This document shows positions 8,891 through 17,164 of a stretch of 64,000 nucleotides of DNA, in pieces. The notes under the pieces are model-generated. The model had not been told where the DNA came from and made no database searches. It saw only the letters and a program-made list of their open reading frames with translations. Position 1 is the first letter of the stretch, and the number at the start of each line of letters is the position of its first letter. Made by a program: the position numbers and the translations under genes. The DNA comes from Alphaproteobacteria bacterium (GTDB lineage Bacteria; Pseudomonadota; Alphaproteobacteria; Rhodospirillales; Rhodospirillaceae), in NCBI GenBank assembly GCA_003246625.1, contig QJZR01000020.1, positions 1 to 64,000 of the forward strand. Direction: 5' to 3'.

Positions 8891-10150
8891 ATGCTCGCCG
8901 ACCTCCTCCATTCCCTGAAATTCGGTGGCTACGCGCCGCGCACGCTGCTCGACGTCGGGGCGAACCTGGGGGCCTTCTCCCGCGCCTTCGTCGAGGTCTT
9001 TCCCCACTGCCTGCCGACCCTGGTCGAGCCCAATCCCCACTGCCTGACGCGGTTGCGGGACCTGCCCTTCGAGGTGTTGCCGGTCGCCGCCTCGAACCGC
9101 AACGGCAACGCCGAGCTTTTCCTCACCGCGGAGTGGCCGGAAACCCCCGGCGCCTCGCTCTACCGCGAGAACACCGCCTTCTTCCGCGACGAGGTGCTGG
9201 TCCGGGAAAAGGTCCGCGCCGCCTGCCTGGACCTGCGGCTGGCGGGACGGCGCTTCGACTTCGTCAAGATCGACGTGCGGGGGTCGGAAATCGACGTCCT
9301 CGACGGCGGCGCCGAGGTCATCCGCGAGGCGGACTACGTTCTGGTCGCGGCGCCGATGACCGAATACAACATCGGCGCGCCGCCGGTCGAACGCCTGTTC
9401 GACAAACTCGCCGAACTCGGCTTCCGCTGCGCCCAGGTGGTGGGCTTCCACCGCATCGGCGGCACCCCGGACGGACCCTTGCAGCAGATGGACGTCCTGT
9501 TCGAGCGCCTGACGCCGCGCGCCGCGCAGGATTACCGCTATCGGGCGGTCGGCGACCGCGCCGACCTGCTGGCCCACCTGACGGAAACCAAGCGCCGGTC
9601 GACCGGCTTTTCCGTGATCGGCCTGGGCGCCGGCCCCTGGGCGGACGAGATCGCCGACGCCGCCTTCGGCGCCGCCCCCGCCGACGCGCCGTTGCGCTTC
9701 GCCGGAGACCCCAACGACGCCGACGGCTGGATGCCGGTGCTGAAGCACGTCGAACGGCACGGCAAGTTCTCGTACGCCGTCTGCTCCCACCTGATCGAGG
9801 GCATGGCCGACCCGGCGCTGCTGTTGCGCATGCTGCCGCGCGTCGCCGAGGCGGGGACGATCGCCGCCCCCTCGAAATTCGTCGCCCTGCCCCGCGCCGA
9901 AGGCCCCTATCGCGGCATCCTCGGCCACCGCTGGATCGTCTGCGGCCGCAACGGACAGCTCGTCCTCGTCCCCAAGATCCCGCTGATCGACTATCTGAAC
10001 CTGCCGGACGAAGAGGCCTGGCGCGCCGATGCCGCGCGCCATGAAATCCAGATCTTCTGGCGCCGGACCATCCAGGCGAAAATCCTCGACCCCGGCGTCG
10101 CCGCGGCGGTCGACCTGTTCGCCCAAACCCTGAGCGGCCAAGACCCATGA
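8891..10150 (+). CDS. FkbM-family methyltransferase with a second methyltransferase-like half
   Basis: The 419-residue protein has an N-terminal FkbM methyltransferase (about 1-215): LLDVGANLGAFS (motif I), LVEPNPHCL and FDFVKIDVRGSEIDVL. FkbM enzymes O-methylate sugars or polyketides. The C-terminal half (about 220-410) has a second Rossmann-like start, FSVIGLGAGPWADEI, then YAVCSHLIEGMADPALLLRM, which mirrors the EHLxDP strand of class I methyltransferases. It ends in a PYRGILGHRWIV segment. The second half may be degenerate or have another role. The stop overlaps the start of the next gene by 4 bp (ATGA), which indicates translational coupling. Confidence 0.82.
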   Translation: MLADLLHSLKFGGYAPRTLLDVGANLGAFSRAFVEVFPHCLPTLVEPNPHCLTRLRDLPFEVLPVAASNRNGNAELFLTAEWPETPGASLYRENTAFFRDEVLVREKVRAACLDLRLAGRRFDFVKIDVRGSEIDVLDGGAEVIREADYVLVAAPMTEYNIGAPPVERLFDKLAELGFRCAQVVGFHRIGGTPDGPLQQMDVLFERLTPRAAQDYRYRAVGDRADLLAHLTETKRRSTGFSVIGLGAGPWADEIADAAFGAAPADAPLRFAGDPNDADGWMPVLKHVERHGKFSYAVCSHLIEGMADPALLLRMLPRVAEAGTIAAPSKFVALPRAEGPYRGILGHRWIVCGRNGQLVLVPKIPLIDYLNLPDEEAWRADAARHEIQIFWRRTIQAKILDPGVAAAVDLFAQTLSGQDP

Positions 10151-11256
10151 AAATCCTGTTCATCGACACCTGCGGCTGGGCCTACGACACCACCACGCCG
10201 GTCCGCCAGCCCCTGGGCGGGGCGCAATCCGCCATGGTCTACCTGACCATGGCGCTGGCGCGCATGGGACACGACGTCTACGTCATCAACGAAACCCGCG
10301 ACCCGCGCGAACTCGTCACCGACGGGGTGCACTTCATCAGCCTGCCCCTCTCCCTGCAGGAGACCGACAGCTTCGACGTCATCGTCTCGTCGAACAACGC
10401 CAACGGGGTGGCGATCGCCTCGGGCGGCTGCCGCACCCCCCTGGTCCTGTGGTCCCATCACGCCTGCGACCAGGGGTCCATCCAGGCGCTCGCCGAGCAA
10501 CGGGAACGGGACGCCTTCGCCGGGTACGTGCTGCTGACGAAATGGCAGACCGACACCTACGTCGACACCTTCCACCTGGACCCGGCCAAGATCCGGATCA
10601 TCCGCAACGCCGCTTCCCCCGCCTTCCACGGGGTGGAACGGACGGAATTCGGCTGGCTGGAACAGGGCAAACCGCCGGTCCTCGCCTATACCAGCACCCC
10701 CTATCGCGGCCTCGACATCCTGCTGCTCGCCTTCCCGATGATCCGGGAACGGCTGCCCGGCGCGACCCTGCGCATCTTTTCCAGCATGGGCATCTACGAC
10801 GCCGGGGTGTGGGACCCCTTCACCTCCCTCTACGCCCTGGCGCGGACGATGCCGGGGGTGGAATACGTCGGCCCCCTGGCGCAGCCCGAACTCGCCCGGG
10901 AAATGGCCAAGGTGGACATCTGGGCCTATCCCAGCACCTTCGCCGAAACCTCGTGCGTTTCCGCCCTGGAGGCGATGGCGGCGGGCGCCTTCTGCGTCAG
11001 CACCGCCCTGGGGGCGCTGCCGGAAACCACGGCGGGCTTCGCCCACCTGATGCCGCCGCTGGTCACCAACTATCCCGGCGTCGCGGCGACGCGCTTCGCC
11101 ACCCACCTGCTGGAATCCGTCGAGGCCGCCGCGCGCGACAAGGCGGCGGCCCTGGCGCGCATCCGCGAACAGGTGGAATTCGTCCGCTCGTATTACGACT
11201 GGGACCTGCGCGCCAAGGAATGGACCCTGTGGCTGGAACAGGTACTCAAGCGCTGA
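10147..11256 (+). CDS. GT4-type glycosyltransferase (GT-B fold)
   Basis: The 369-residue protein has an N-terminal lobe with a glycine-rich acceptor loop, PLGGAQSAMVYLTMALARMGHD written in two parts as PLGGAQSAMVYL and ALARMGHDVYV. The C-terminal lobe has ILLLAFPMIRERLPGATLRI, the linker VEYVGPLAQPEL, and the GT4 donor motif IWAYPSTFAETSCVSALEAM with its E-x7-E. Proteins of this kind transfer hexoses from nucleotide sugars to lipid-linked or protein-linked glycans at the cytoplasmic membrane. It is coupled to the FkbM gene and followed by a strong terminator. Confidence 0.87.
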   Translation: MKILFIDTCGWAYDTTTPVRQPLGGAQSAMVYLTMALARMGHDVYVINETRDPRELVTDGVHFISLPLSLQETDSFDVIVSSNNANGVAIASGGCRTPLVLWSHHACDQGSIQALAEQRERDAFAGYVLLTKWQTDTYVDTFHLDPAKIRIIRNAASPAFHGVERTEFGWLEQGKPPVLAYTSTPYRGLDILLLAFPMIRERLPGATLRIFSSMGIYDAGVWDPFTSLYALARTMPGVEYVGPLAQPELAREMAKVDIWAYPSTFAETSCVSALEAMAAGAFCVSTALGALPETTAGFAHLMPPLVTNYPGVAATRFATHLLESVEAAARDKAAALARIREQVEFVRSYYDWDLRAKEWTLWLEQVLKR

Positions 11257-11265
11257 AACGAAAAA

Positions 11266-11288
11266 CGGGGGGATCGGCGATCCCCCCG
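11266..11288. terminator. Bidirectional terminator between GT4 gene and gldA
   Basis: A perfect 10-bp stem, CGGGGGGATC / GATCCCCCCG, with a GGC loop lies between convergent genes. A-rich sequence precedes it and GCGGTTTT follows it, so it can serve both strands. Confidence 0.85.
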
Positions 11289-11313
11289 TGCGGTTTTCCG
11301 CGCCGCGCGAAGA

Positions 11314-12399
11314 TCAGGCCTCGCGGCGGCGGCCCTCGGCATCGGCGGCCTTCAGCGCCCAGAACACCGTCCGCGGGCTGATTTCGTGCGGTTCGTTGTG
11401 GATGGTCTCGCCGGGGGCGCAGGCGGCCTCGGCCACCCGCATCAAATCGGCGTCCGAGACCTCGGTCAGGCCGATCGCCGCAAGCGTCGTCGGCAACCCC
11501 ACCGCCTCGCAGAAATCATAGATCACGTCGACCATCTCGGGCGGCTGCCCGGTCAGGAACAGCGCGGCGAGAACGCCGATCGCCACCTTCTCGCCGTGCC
11601 AGAAGGCATGGGTCGGCGCCAGCACGGTCAGACCGTTGTGAATGGCGTGGCACGCCCCCAGGCCGCCGCTTTCGAAGCCCAGGCCGGACAGCAGGGTGTT
11701 GGCCTCCACCACCTTTTCCAGGGCCGGGGTCACCGCCCCCGCCCGCGCCGCGCTCAACGCCAGGTCGCCGTATTCGAGCAGGGTGTCGAAACACAGCCGC
11801 GCCAGGGCATAGGCGGTCATCGTGCCCGGACGCCCGGTCATGTTGCCCGCCCGCGCGATGCGGCAGCTTTCCGCCTCGAACCAGGTGGACAGCGCGTCGC
11901 CCATGCCGGAAACCAGGAAGCGCGGCGGCGCGGCGGCGATGATCTCGGTGTCCACCAGCACCACGTTGGGATTCTGCGGCAGCAGCAGATAGCGCGAGAA
12001 CACCCCCTGCGGCGTGTAGATCACCGACAGCGCGCTGCACGGCGCGTCGGTGGAGGCCAGGGTCGGCACGATCACCACCGGCAGGCCGCCCGCGTGGGCC
12101 ACCGCCTTGGCGGTGTCCAGGGCCTTGCCGCCGCCGATGCCGACGATCACCCGGGCCTTCGGCGCCGCCTTGGCGAGACGGTTGATCTCGTCGTCGCAGC
12201 ATTCGCCGCCGAAGGGTTCGATCGCCGCCTCGGCGTGCCCCGCCAGCGCCGCCGCGATGCGTTCACCCAGGGTCTTCGCCACCACCTTGTCGACGATCAC
12301 CAGGGCGCTTTCGCCCAGACGCGCGGTCTCCTCGCCGAGGACCGACAAGGCCCCCGCCCCTTGCACGTAGCGGCCGGGAAATATCGCGGTGGTCAACAT
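11314..12399 (-). CDS. gldA: Glycerol dehydrogenase-family protein
   Basis: The 361-residue protein is the normal length for the family. It has the NAD-binding IVGIGGGKALDTAKAVAH, the metal and substrate segment PTLASTDAPCSALSVIY, and the iron-ADH-type motif GLGACHAIHNGLT followed by HAFWHGEKVAIG; the Asp/His/His metal ligands are all present. The ATG at 12399 is set by a strong AAGGAG upstream; the open frame continues upstream through rsmD sequence without support. GldA oxidises glycerol to dihydroxyacetone with NAD+. Members of this fold also include glycerol-1-phosphate dehydrogenases, so the substrate is not certain. Confidence 0.88.
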   Translation of the reverse strand: MLTTAIFPGRYVQGAGALSVLGEETARLGESALVIVDKVVAKTLGERIAAALAGHAEAAIEPFGGECCDDEINRLAKAAPKARVIVGIGGGKALDTAKAVAHAGGLPVVIVPTLASTDAPCSALSVIYTPQGVFSRYLLLPQNPNVVLVDTEIIAAAPPRFLVSGMGDALSTWFEAESCRIARAGNMTGRPGTMTAYALARLCFDTLLEYGDLALSAARAGAVTPALEKVVEANTLLSGLGFESGGLGACHAIHNGLTVLAPTHAFWHGEKVAIGVLAALFLTGQPPEMVDVIYDFCEAVGLPTTLAAIGLTEVSDADLMRVAEAACAPGETIHNEPHEISPRTVFWALKAADAEGRRREA

Positions 12400-12478
12400 G
12401 GCGTTTCTCCTTCGTAGGGTTGAAAACCGGAAGGAATCATACTCCCGATTTTTCCCCGCCGACAAAGAAAGCTCGGTT

Positions 12479-13039
12479 TCAACCCCGGCGGCGCAGGAAG
12501 GCCACCGCCGCCTTGCCATAGACGCGCCGGTCGTCGAGGACGAAGCCCTCCGGCCAGACCGGAGAGTCGGCGGCGGCGGTCTCCACCACCGCCACCGCGC
12601 CGTCGCGCAGCCACCCCGCGGCGACGGCGGAAGCCAGGGCGGCGGGCGCGATGCCGTCGGCATAGGGCGGATCGAGGAACAGCAAGGAACAGGGAAGCGG
12701 CGCGCGCGGCAGGTGGGTGGCGTCGCCCCGCAGCGCCGTGGTCGCGGTTTCCGCCTTCATCGCGCGGATGTTGGCGGCCAGCGCGGCCAGCGCGGCGGGC
12801 GCGCGCTCGACGAAGGTGACGTGCGCCGCGCCGCGCGACAGAGCCTCCAGCCCCAGGGCGCCGGTCCCCGCGCAGAGGTCGGCCACCCGCGCCCCCAGCA
12901 GCGCGAACTCGTGCGGCGGATAGCGGTGGATCAGAATATTGAACAGGGATTCCCGCGCCCGGTCCGAGGTGGGCCGCACCCCCGCCCCTTCCGGCGCGGC
13001 CAGCAGCTTGCCGCGATACCTGCCCGCGACGATCCTCAT
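12479..13039 (-). CDS. rsmD: 16S rRNA (guanine(966)-N(2))-methyltransferase
   Basis: The 186-residue protein has the family N-terminus MRIVAGRYRGKLLAAP, then RPTSDRARESLFNIL, the SAM motif VADLCAGTGALGLEALSRGA and the catalytic LLFLDPPY (N2-guanine DPPY type). It methylates G966 of 16S rRNA during 30S assembly. The start overlaps the stop of the upstream pseudouridine synthase gene by 4 bp, the usual alphaproteobacterial pairing. Confidence 0.95.
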   Translation of the reverse strand: MRIVAGRYRGKLLAAPEGAGVRPTSDRARESLFNILIHRYPPHEFALLGARVADLCAGTGALGLEALSRGAAHVTFVERAPAALAALAANIRAMKAETATTALRGDATHLPRAPLPCSLLFLDPPYADGIAPAALASAVAAGWLRDGAVAVVETAAADSPVWPEGFVLDDRRVYGKAAVAFLRRRG

Positions 13040-13962
13040 TTGCCCTTGCGTCCCCTGCCGCGGTCGTCGCCGAAACGGTGCGGCCGGGGCGGGCGGGCCG
13101 GTTTGGCGGCGGATTTGCCGTCCGTCGGCTTGGCGGCGGGACGGGAGGACTTGGCCGGAGCGGCATCCTCGCCGCGTTCGCGGCGGCGGCGCGACCGGCC
13201 TTCCTCGGCCCCCGACGGCAATTGGCCGCGCACCGCGTTACCCAGGGTATCGCGCAGAATCTTGGGCGGAATCTCCGCCGCCGCGCCGGACGGCAGGTCG
13301 CCCAGGGTGAAGGGGCCGTAATGCACCCGGATCAGGCGGTTGACGGTCAGGCCGATCGCCTCCATCAGCTTGCGGACCTCGCGGTTCTTGCCTTCGGTCA
13401 GGGTGACCTCCAGCCAGGCGTTGGCCCCCTGCTGGCGTTCCAGCGTCGCCACCACCGGGCCGTAGCGCACGCCGTCCACGGTCATCCCGGTGGCCAGGCG
13501 GTCGAGGGCATCCTGACGCGGCGTGCCGTGCACCCGCACGCGATAGCGGCGCGACCAGGCGTTGGCGGGCAATTCCAGGCGGCGGGCCAACTCGCCGTCG
13601 TTGGTCAGCAGCAAAAGCCCCTCGGAATTGAGGTCGAGCCGCCCCACCGAAATCACCCGCGGCAACTCGGCGGGCAGGTTGTCGAACACCGTCGGGCGGC
13701 CCTCCGGGTCCTTGTGGGTGGTCACCAGCCCCACCGGCTTGTGATACCGCCACATGCGCGGCGGCATGCGCTCGGGCAATGGCTGGCCGTCCACCGTCAC
13801 CACGTCGCCGGGGCCGACGAGGGTCGCCGGGGTTTCCACCTTGCGGCCGTTCAGGGCCACCCGTCCGGCGACGATGCGCGCCTCGGCCTCGCGGCGGGAA
13901 CAGACCCCGGCGCGGGCGATCGCCTTGGCGATACGCTCGCCCTTGTCCTGGTTCTCGGTCAT
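13036..13962 (-). CDS. rluB: rRNA pseudouridine synthase (RluB/RsuA family)
   Basis: This protein has 308 residues from the ATG at 13962, which has GAGAGG upstream. An S4 RNA-binding domain (GERIAKAIARAGVCSRREAE) is followed by the RsuA/RluB catalytic core with YHKPVGLVTTHKDPEGR and the active-site Asp in VGRLDLNSEGLLLLTNDGEL. The C-terminus is a long basic, low-complexity tail from about residue 235 (RSRRRRER, KPARPPRPHR), common in alphaproteobacterial RluB. It isomerises a uridine of 23S rRNA; RluB, RsuA and RluE cannot be fully separated by eye. It is translationally coupled to rsmD. Confidence 0.88.
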   Translation of the reverse strand: MTENQDKGERIAKAIARAGVCSRREAEARIVAGRVALNGRKVETPATLVGPGDVVTVDGQPLPERMPPRMWRYHKPVGLVTTHKDPEGRPTVFDNLPAELPRVISVGRLDLNSEGLLLLTNDGELARRLELPANAWSRRYRVRVHGTPRQDALDRLATGMTVDGVRYGPVVATLERQQGANAWLEVTLTEGKNREVRKLMEAIGLTVNRLIRVHYGPFTLGDLPSGAAAEIPPKILRDTLGNAVRGQLPSGAEEGRSRRRRERGEDAAPAKSSRPAAKPTDGKSAAKPARPPRPHRFGDDRGRGRKGK

Positions 13963-13984
13963 CTCGCCTCTCGGAAAATCCGGG

Positions 13985-15271
13985 TCAGACGCCAGGCAGA
14001 CCCGCGCGCGGCGCGGCGTCGGCGATTTCGGGCGTCGTCTTCTCATAGCGCGGCAACGCGCCCCCCGCAACCTTGGCCCCGCCGCCCGCCGGACGCGGCG
14101 GCATCGGCGCGCTGAAACGGGCGGTCACCGGCAAACGCGGCATCGCGCCCGCGACGCGGTCGGCGGGCACCCGCTCGAAGGCGGCCTGGGTGCCCATCAG
14201 CGCGGCGCGCGCCGCGCTGGGCGGCAGCACCCGCATCAGCACCGGGGCCGCGTCGTCGTCGGCCGGGGCGATCTGCAACGCCGCGCGGGTTACCGCCGCC
14301 TCGGCCAGCGGGCCAAGCGGCAGGCGCACCGGCTCCGCCCCGTCGAGGGCGCCGCTCAGCCAGGGCAGCGACAGACCGCCCCCGGGCAGCAGGTTGCGGG
14401 CCAGGGCCGTGCGCAGGTCCTCGGCGCGCGAACGGCGATGCGCCGCCTTGCGCTCCGGCTTGCGCGGCGAGGCGGCGACCGGCGTCGGCGCCACCAGATC
14501 GGACGACAACGCGGCGAAGCGGACCATCTCGCGCTTGAAGGCGCGCACCAAGCGGCCGTGCAGCGCCGCCGCCGAAACCGCGTGACGGCCCGGCAGATAG
14601 AACAGGTTGGGGTTGCTGGCCGCCGCATCGGGGAACAGCGCGGCCGCCGCGGTTCCCGGCGTGGCGACGGCGGCGCGCAACAATTGCAACGCCCCCTGCG
14701 CCCCCAGGAAGTGGGCGATGTAGAGTTCCTCGGGCGTCACCTTGCGTCCCAGCGCGCGGGACAGGGTGGCGCGGTTCTCGCGGGTGTATTCGGCGGCCAG
14801 GTGGGCGGCGAGTTCGGGGTCGTGGCGCAGGTCGAGGATCCGCCGTCCGTCCTCGCCCTCGGGCAGGAAGAAACCGCCCTTCGCCTGGCGCACGACCCGG
14901 GCGGCGAGGTCGCCCTGGCCATAGGTGCCCCCATGGCGGGAAAACAGGTCCAGCCAGGTCTGGCGGGTGAACTGGAACATCCCCGCCGCGCTGGAGGCGG
15001 CGGCGTCGGCCGAGGAATCGAAGCCGCTTTCGCGATAAGCCTTGGCCAGAAGATAGGGAAAGGCGACGCCGGTGCTCTGGCTGGCGGAGCGGATCGCCGC
15101 CAGCACCCGCGCCTCGACCATGGTGCCCGCCACCGCGACGCTGCCGTCGGGCGCGACGAAGGCGACATCCACCCCGGCATCGGCAAACCCCAGCGCCGCC
15201 GCCGGAATCCCCGCGACGGCAATCGCGACCGCAGTCGCCAGAAGCGACGTTTTTCGTCTTGCCGTGTCCAT
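13985..15271 (-). CDS. Exported lytic transglycosylase (SLT domain)
   Basis: The 428-residue protein opens with a signal peptide (MDTARRKTSLLATAVAIAVA, then AALG). The SLT domain at about 60-210 has the catalytic Glu in AKAYRESGFD, SSAAGMFQFTRQTWLDLF, and AHFLGAQGALQLL. These enzymes cleave peptidoglycan to 1,6-anhydro-MurNAc products in the periplasm. The C-terminal 200 residues are Ala/Arg/Pro-rich and without a recognised domain. It is divergent from tadA, with 97 bp between them. Confidence 0.87.
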   Translation of the reverse strand: MDTARRKTSLLATAVAIAVAGIPAAALGFADAGVDVAFVAPDGSVAVAGTMVEARVLAAIRSASQSTGVAFPYLLAKAYRESGFDSSADAAASSAAGMFQFTRQTWLDLFSRHGGTYGQGDLAARVVRQAKGGFFLPEGEDGRRILDLRHDPELAAHLAAEYTRENRATLSRALGRKVTPEELYIAHFLGAQGALQLLRAAVATPGTAAAALFPDAAASNPNLFYLPGRHAVSAAALHGRLVRAFKREMVRFAALSSDLVAPTPVAASPRKPERKAAHRRSRAEDLRTALARNLLPGGGLSLPWLSGALDGAEPVRLPLGPLAEAAVTRAALQIAPADDDAAPVLMRVLPPSAARAALMGTQAAFERVPADRVAGAMPRLPVTARFSAPMPPRPAGGGAKVAGGALPRYEKTTPEIADAAPRAGLPGV

Positions 15272-15368
15272 GAGAATCAGGATGAACCTTCTCCGGTTAT
15301 CATTTCCCTAATGTGCGGCGTTTTCCGCCGTCTTGACCTTGGCGTGCGAAGTGCGCACTCTTCAGGAT

Positions 15369-15860
15369 ATGAACACCGCGCCGACGACGTCAACCGCCGC
15401 CTCCGGCGGCTACATGGACCGCGCCATCGCCCTGGCGCGCGATGCGGCGCATCGCGGCGAAGTGCCGGTGGGCGCGGTGGTGGTGGAGGCGGAAACCGGC
15501 CGCATCGTCGCCGAGGCAGCCAACCGCACCGAAACCGACCGCGACCCCACCGCCCACGCCGAAATCCTGGCCCTGCGCGAGGCGGCGCGCGTGCTGGGCG
15601 CGCCCCGCCTGCCCGGCTGCGACCTCTACGTCACCCTGGAACCCTGCGCGATGTGCGCCGCGGCGATCGCCTTCGCCCGCATCCGCCGCGTCTATTTCGG
15701 CGCCTTCGACCCCAAGGGCGGCGCCGTCGACCACGGCCCCCGCCTCTTCCAGCAGCCGACCATCCACCACCAGCCCGAGGTGGTCGGCGGCGTGCGCGAA
15801 ACCGCCTGCGCCCGCCTGCTCAAGACCTTCTTCGCCGAACGGCGCGACGGCAACGGTTGA
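15369..15860 (+). CDS. tadA: tRNA-specific adenosine deaminase
   Basis: The 163-residue protein has the zinc-deaminase motifs TAHAEILAL (catalytic Glu and His ligand) and EPCAMCAAAI (two Cys ligands). It deaminates A34 to inosine in tRNA-Arg(ACG). The ATG at 15369 is chosen since the upstream in-frame start at 15333 adds an atypical N-terminus; the ATG at 15414 would also leave an intact domain. It stands divergent from the lytic transglycosylase and upstream of the lpt-surA run. Confidence 0.92.
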   Translation: MNTAPTTSTAASGGYMDRAIALARDAAHRGEVPVGAVVVEAETGRIVAEAANRTETDRDPTAHAEILALREAARVLGAPRLPGCDLYVTLEPCAMCAAAIAFARIRRVYFGAFDPKGGAVDHGPRLFQQPTIHHQPEVVGGVRETACARLLKTFFAERRDGNG

Positions 15861-15916
15861 TCCGCCGCGCGAAAGCCACGATCATGGGCGGCCCCGCCGC
15901 CTTTTTCGGACATGCG

Positions 15917-16417
15917 ATGATGACCCCCCGCCTGCGTTTCCTTGCCGCCGCCCTTTCCGCCGCCGCGCTGGCCGTCTGCCTCGGCGCGACCCCGGCCTCG
16001 GCGTCGGGGGGCGGCGGCGAGGGCGGTGGAAAGGGCGGGGGACAGACCACCGCCTTCGGCCCGGAGGAACGCAAGCTGCAACTGTCGCCGCTGTGGGTGC
16101 CGGTGATCGGCGCGCGCAGCCAGACCAAGGGGGTGCCCGGCTATCGCCCGGTGACGATCATGATCACCTCGCGCGAGCACGGCATGATGACGATGTGCTA
16201 TCGCCTGCCCTATATCGTCGAGGCGCTGCTGTTCGAAATGAACCGGCAACCGATTTCGCAGAACAGGGGACGCATGGACTTCACCGGCCTCAACGCCCGC
16301 CTGTTCGCCGTGGCCGACCGCGCCGCCGGTCCGTCGGTGGTGAAGTCGGTGGAGGCGGTGGAGAACGTCCCCCGCCCCGACAAGGCCAACCAAGACATGC
16401 TGGCCCTCTGCCAATGA
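15917..16417 (+). CDS. Small exported protein of unknown function
   Basis: This protein has 166 residues from the ATG at 15917. A clear Sec signal peptide (LRFLAAALSAAALAVCLG, ending ASA) is followed by a glycine-rich linker (GGGGEGGGKGGG). The mature part of about 125 residues contains WVPVIGARSQTKGV, a Met-rich GMMTMCYRLPYIVEAL helix and a C-terminal Cys. No family is recognised; a periplasmic location is likely. Its stop overlaps the start of the HD hydrolase gene by 4 bp, so the pair is cotranscribed. An ATG at 15884 is possible but would put 11 residues ahead of the signal peptide. Confidence 0.72.
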   Translation: MMTPRLRFLAAALSAAALAVCLGATPASASGGGGEGGGKGGGQTTAFGPEERKLQLSPLWVPVIGARSQTKGVPGYRPVTIMITSREHGMMTMCYRLPYIVEALLFEMNRQPISQNRGRMDFTGLNARLFAVADRAAGPSVVKSVEAVENVPRPDKANQDMLALCQ

Positions 16418-17133
16418 GCGCCGCGCCGCGCACCCCGCTGGACGAAAGCGCGCGCCGCCGCCTGGCGGAAAACGCACCGCGCACCTGGCAGCGCATGCTG
16501 TCCGGCCGCAGGCTCAACCTGATCGAGCCCTCGCCCCTCGACATCGAAATTCACGACATCGCCCTGGGGCTGTCGCGCAACACCCGCTGGAACGGCCAGA
16601 CCTCGGGCGCGCACGGCTGGTCGGTGGCGCAGCACGCCCTGCTGGTGGTCGACATCCTGCAACGCCAGAACCCGGAAAGCCCGTCGTGGGTGCTGTTGGC
16701 GGCGCTGCTGCACGACGCGCCGGAGTACGTCACCCACGACCTGATCACGCCGCTCAAGGCGGCGGTGGGCGACGTCTTCCGCGAGATCGAGGCCCGCCTG
16801 CAAACCGCCGTCCACGTCGCCTTCGGCCTGCCGCCCCGCCTGCCGGACGAAATCGCCGCCAGGATCAAGAAGGCCGACCTGGTCGCCGCGGCGACCGAGG
16901 CGGTGCAACTGGCGGGCTTCGCCGCGCCCGAGGTGAAGGGCATCCTGCATATCGCCGCCAAGCCCCTGGCCGACGTCGCGCTGACCCCCCTGCCCTCGGC
17001 GGCGGTGGAGGCCGAATTCCTGAAGCGCTTCGACATCCTCTACCGCGCCCACCGCCACACCCTGGCGCAGGGCAACGGCCTGGGCGAAAAGACCGCTGCG
17101 GCGAACGACGCCCCGGACGAATTCCGGTTCTAA
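16414..17133 (+). CDS. HD-domain (YfbR-like) phosphohydrolase
   Basis: The 239-residue protein has the HD metal motifs SGAHGWSVAQHALLV and ALLHDAPEYVTHDLITPLK, with the H...HD...D pattern of 5'-deoxynucleotidase-like enzymes. Known YfbR proteins hydrolyse deoxyribonucleoside 5'-monophosphates. The substrate here is not shown. It is coupled to the preceding exported protein by an ATGA overlap and lies 31 bp before lptF. Confidence 0.85.
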   Translation: MSAAPRTPLDESARRRLAENAPRTWQRMLSGRRLNLIEPSPLDIEIHDIALGLSRNTRWNGQTSGAHGWSVAQHALLVVDILQRQNPESPSWVLLAALLHDAPEYVTHDLITPLKAAVGDVFREIEARLQTAVHVAFGLPPRLPDEIAARIKKADLVAAATEAVQLAGFAAPEVKGILHIAAKPLADVALTPLPSAAVEAEFLKRFDILYRAHRHTLAQGNGLGEKTAAANDAPDEFRF

Positions 17134-17164
17134 TGTCCGCCGTCAGCCTCTATACTCCGCCGCC

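Noticed and set aside
8543-10141. 532-codon minus-strand open frame opposite the FkbM gene
   Set aside because: Gly/Arg-rich shadow of a well-supported coding frame.
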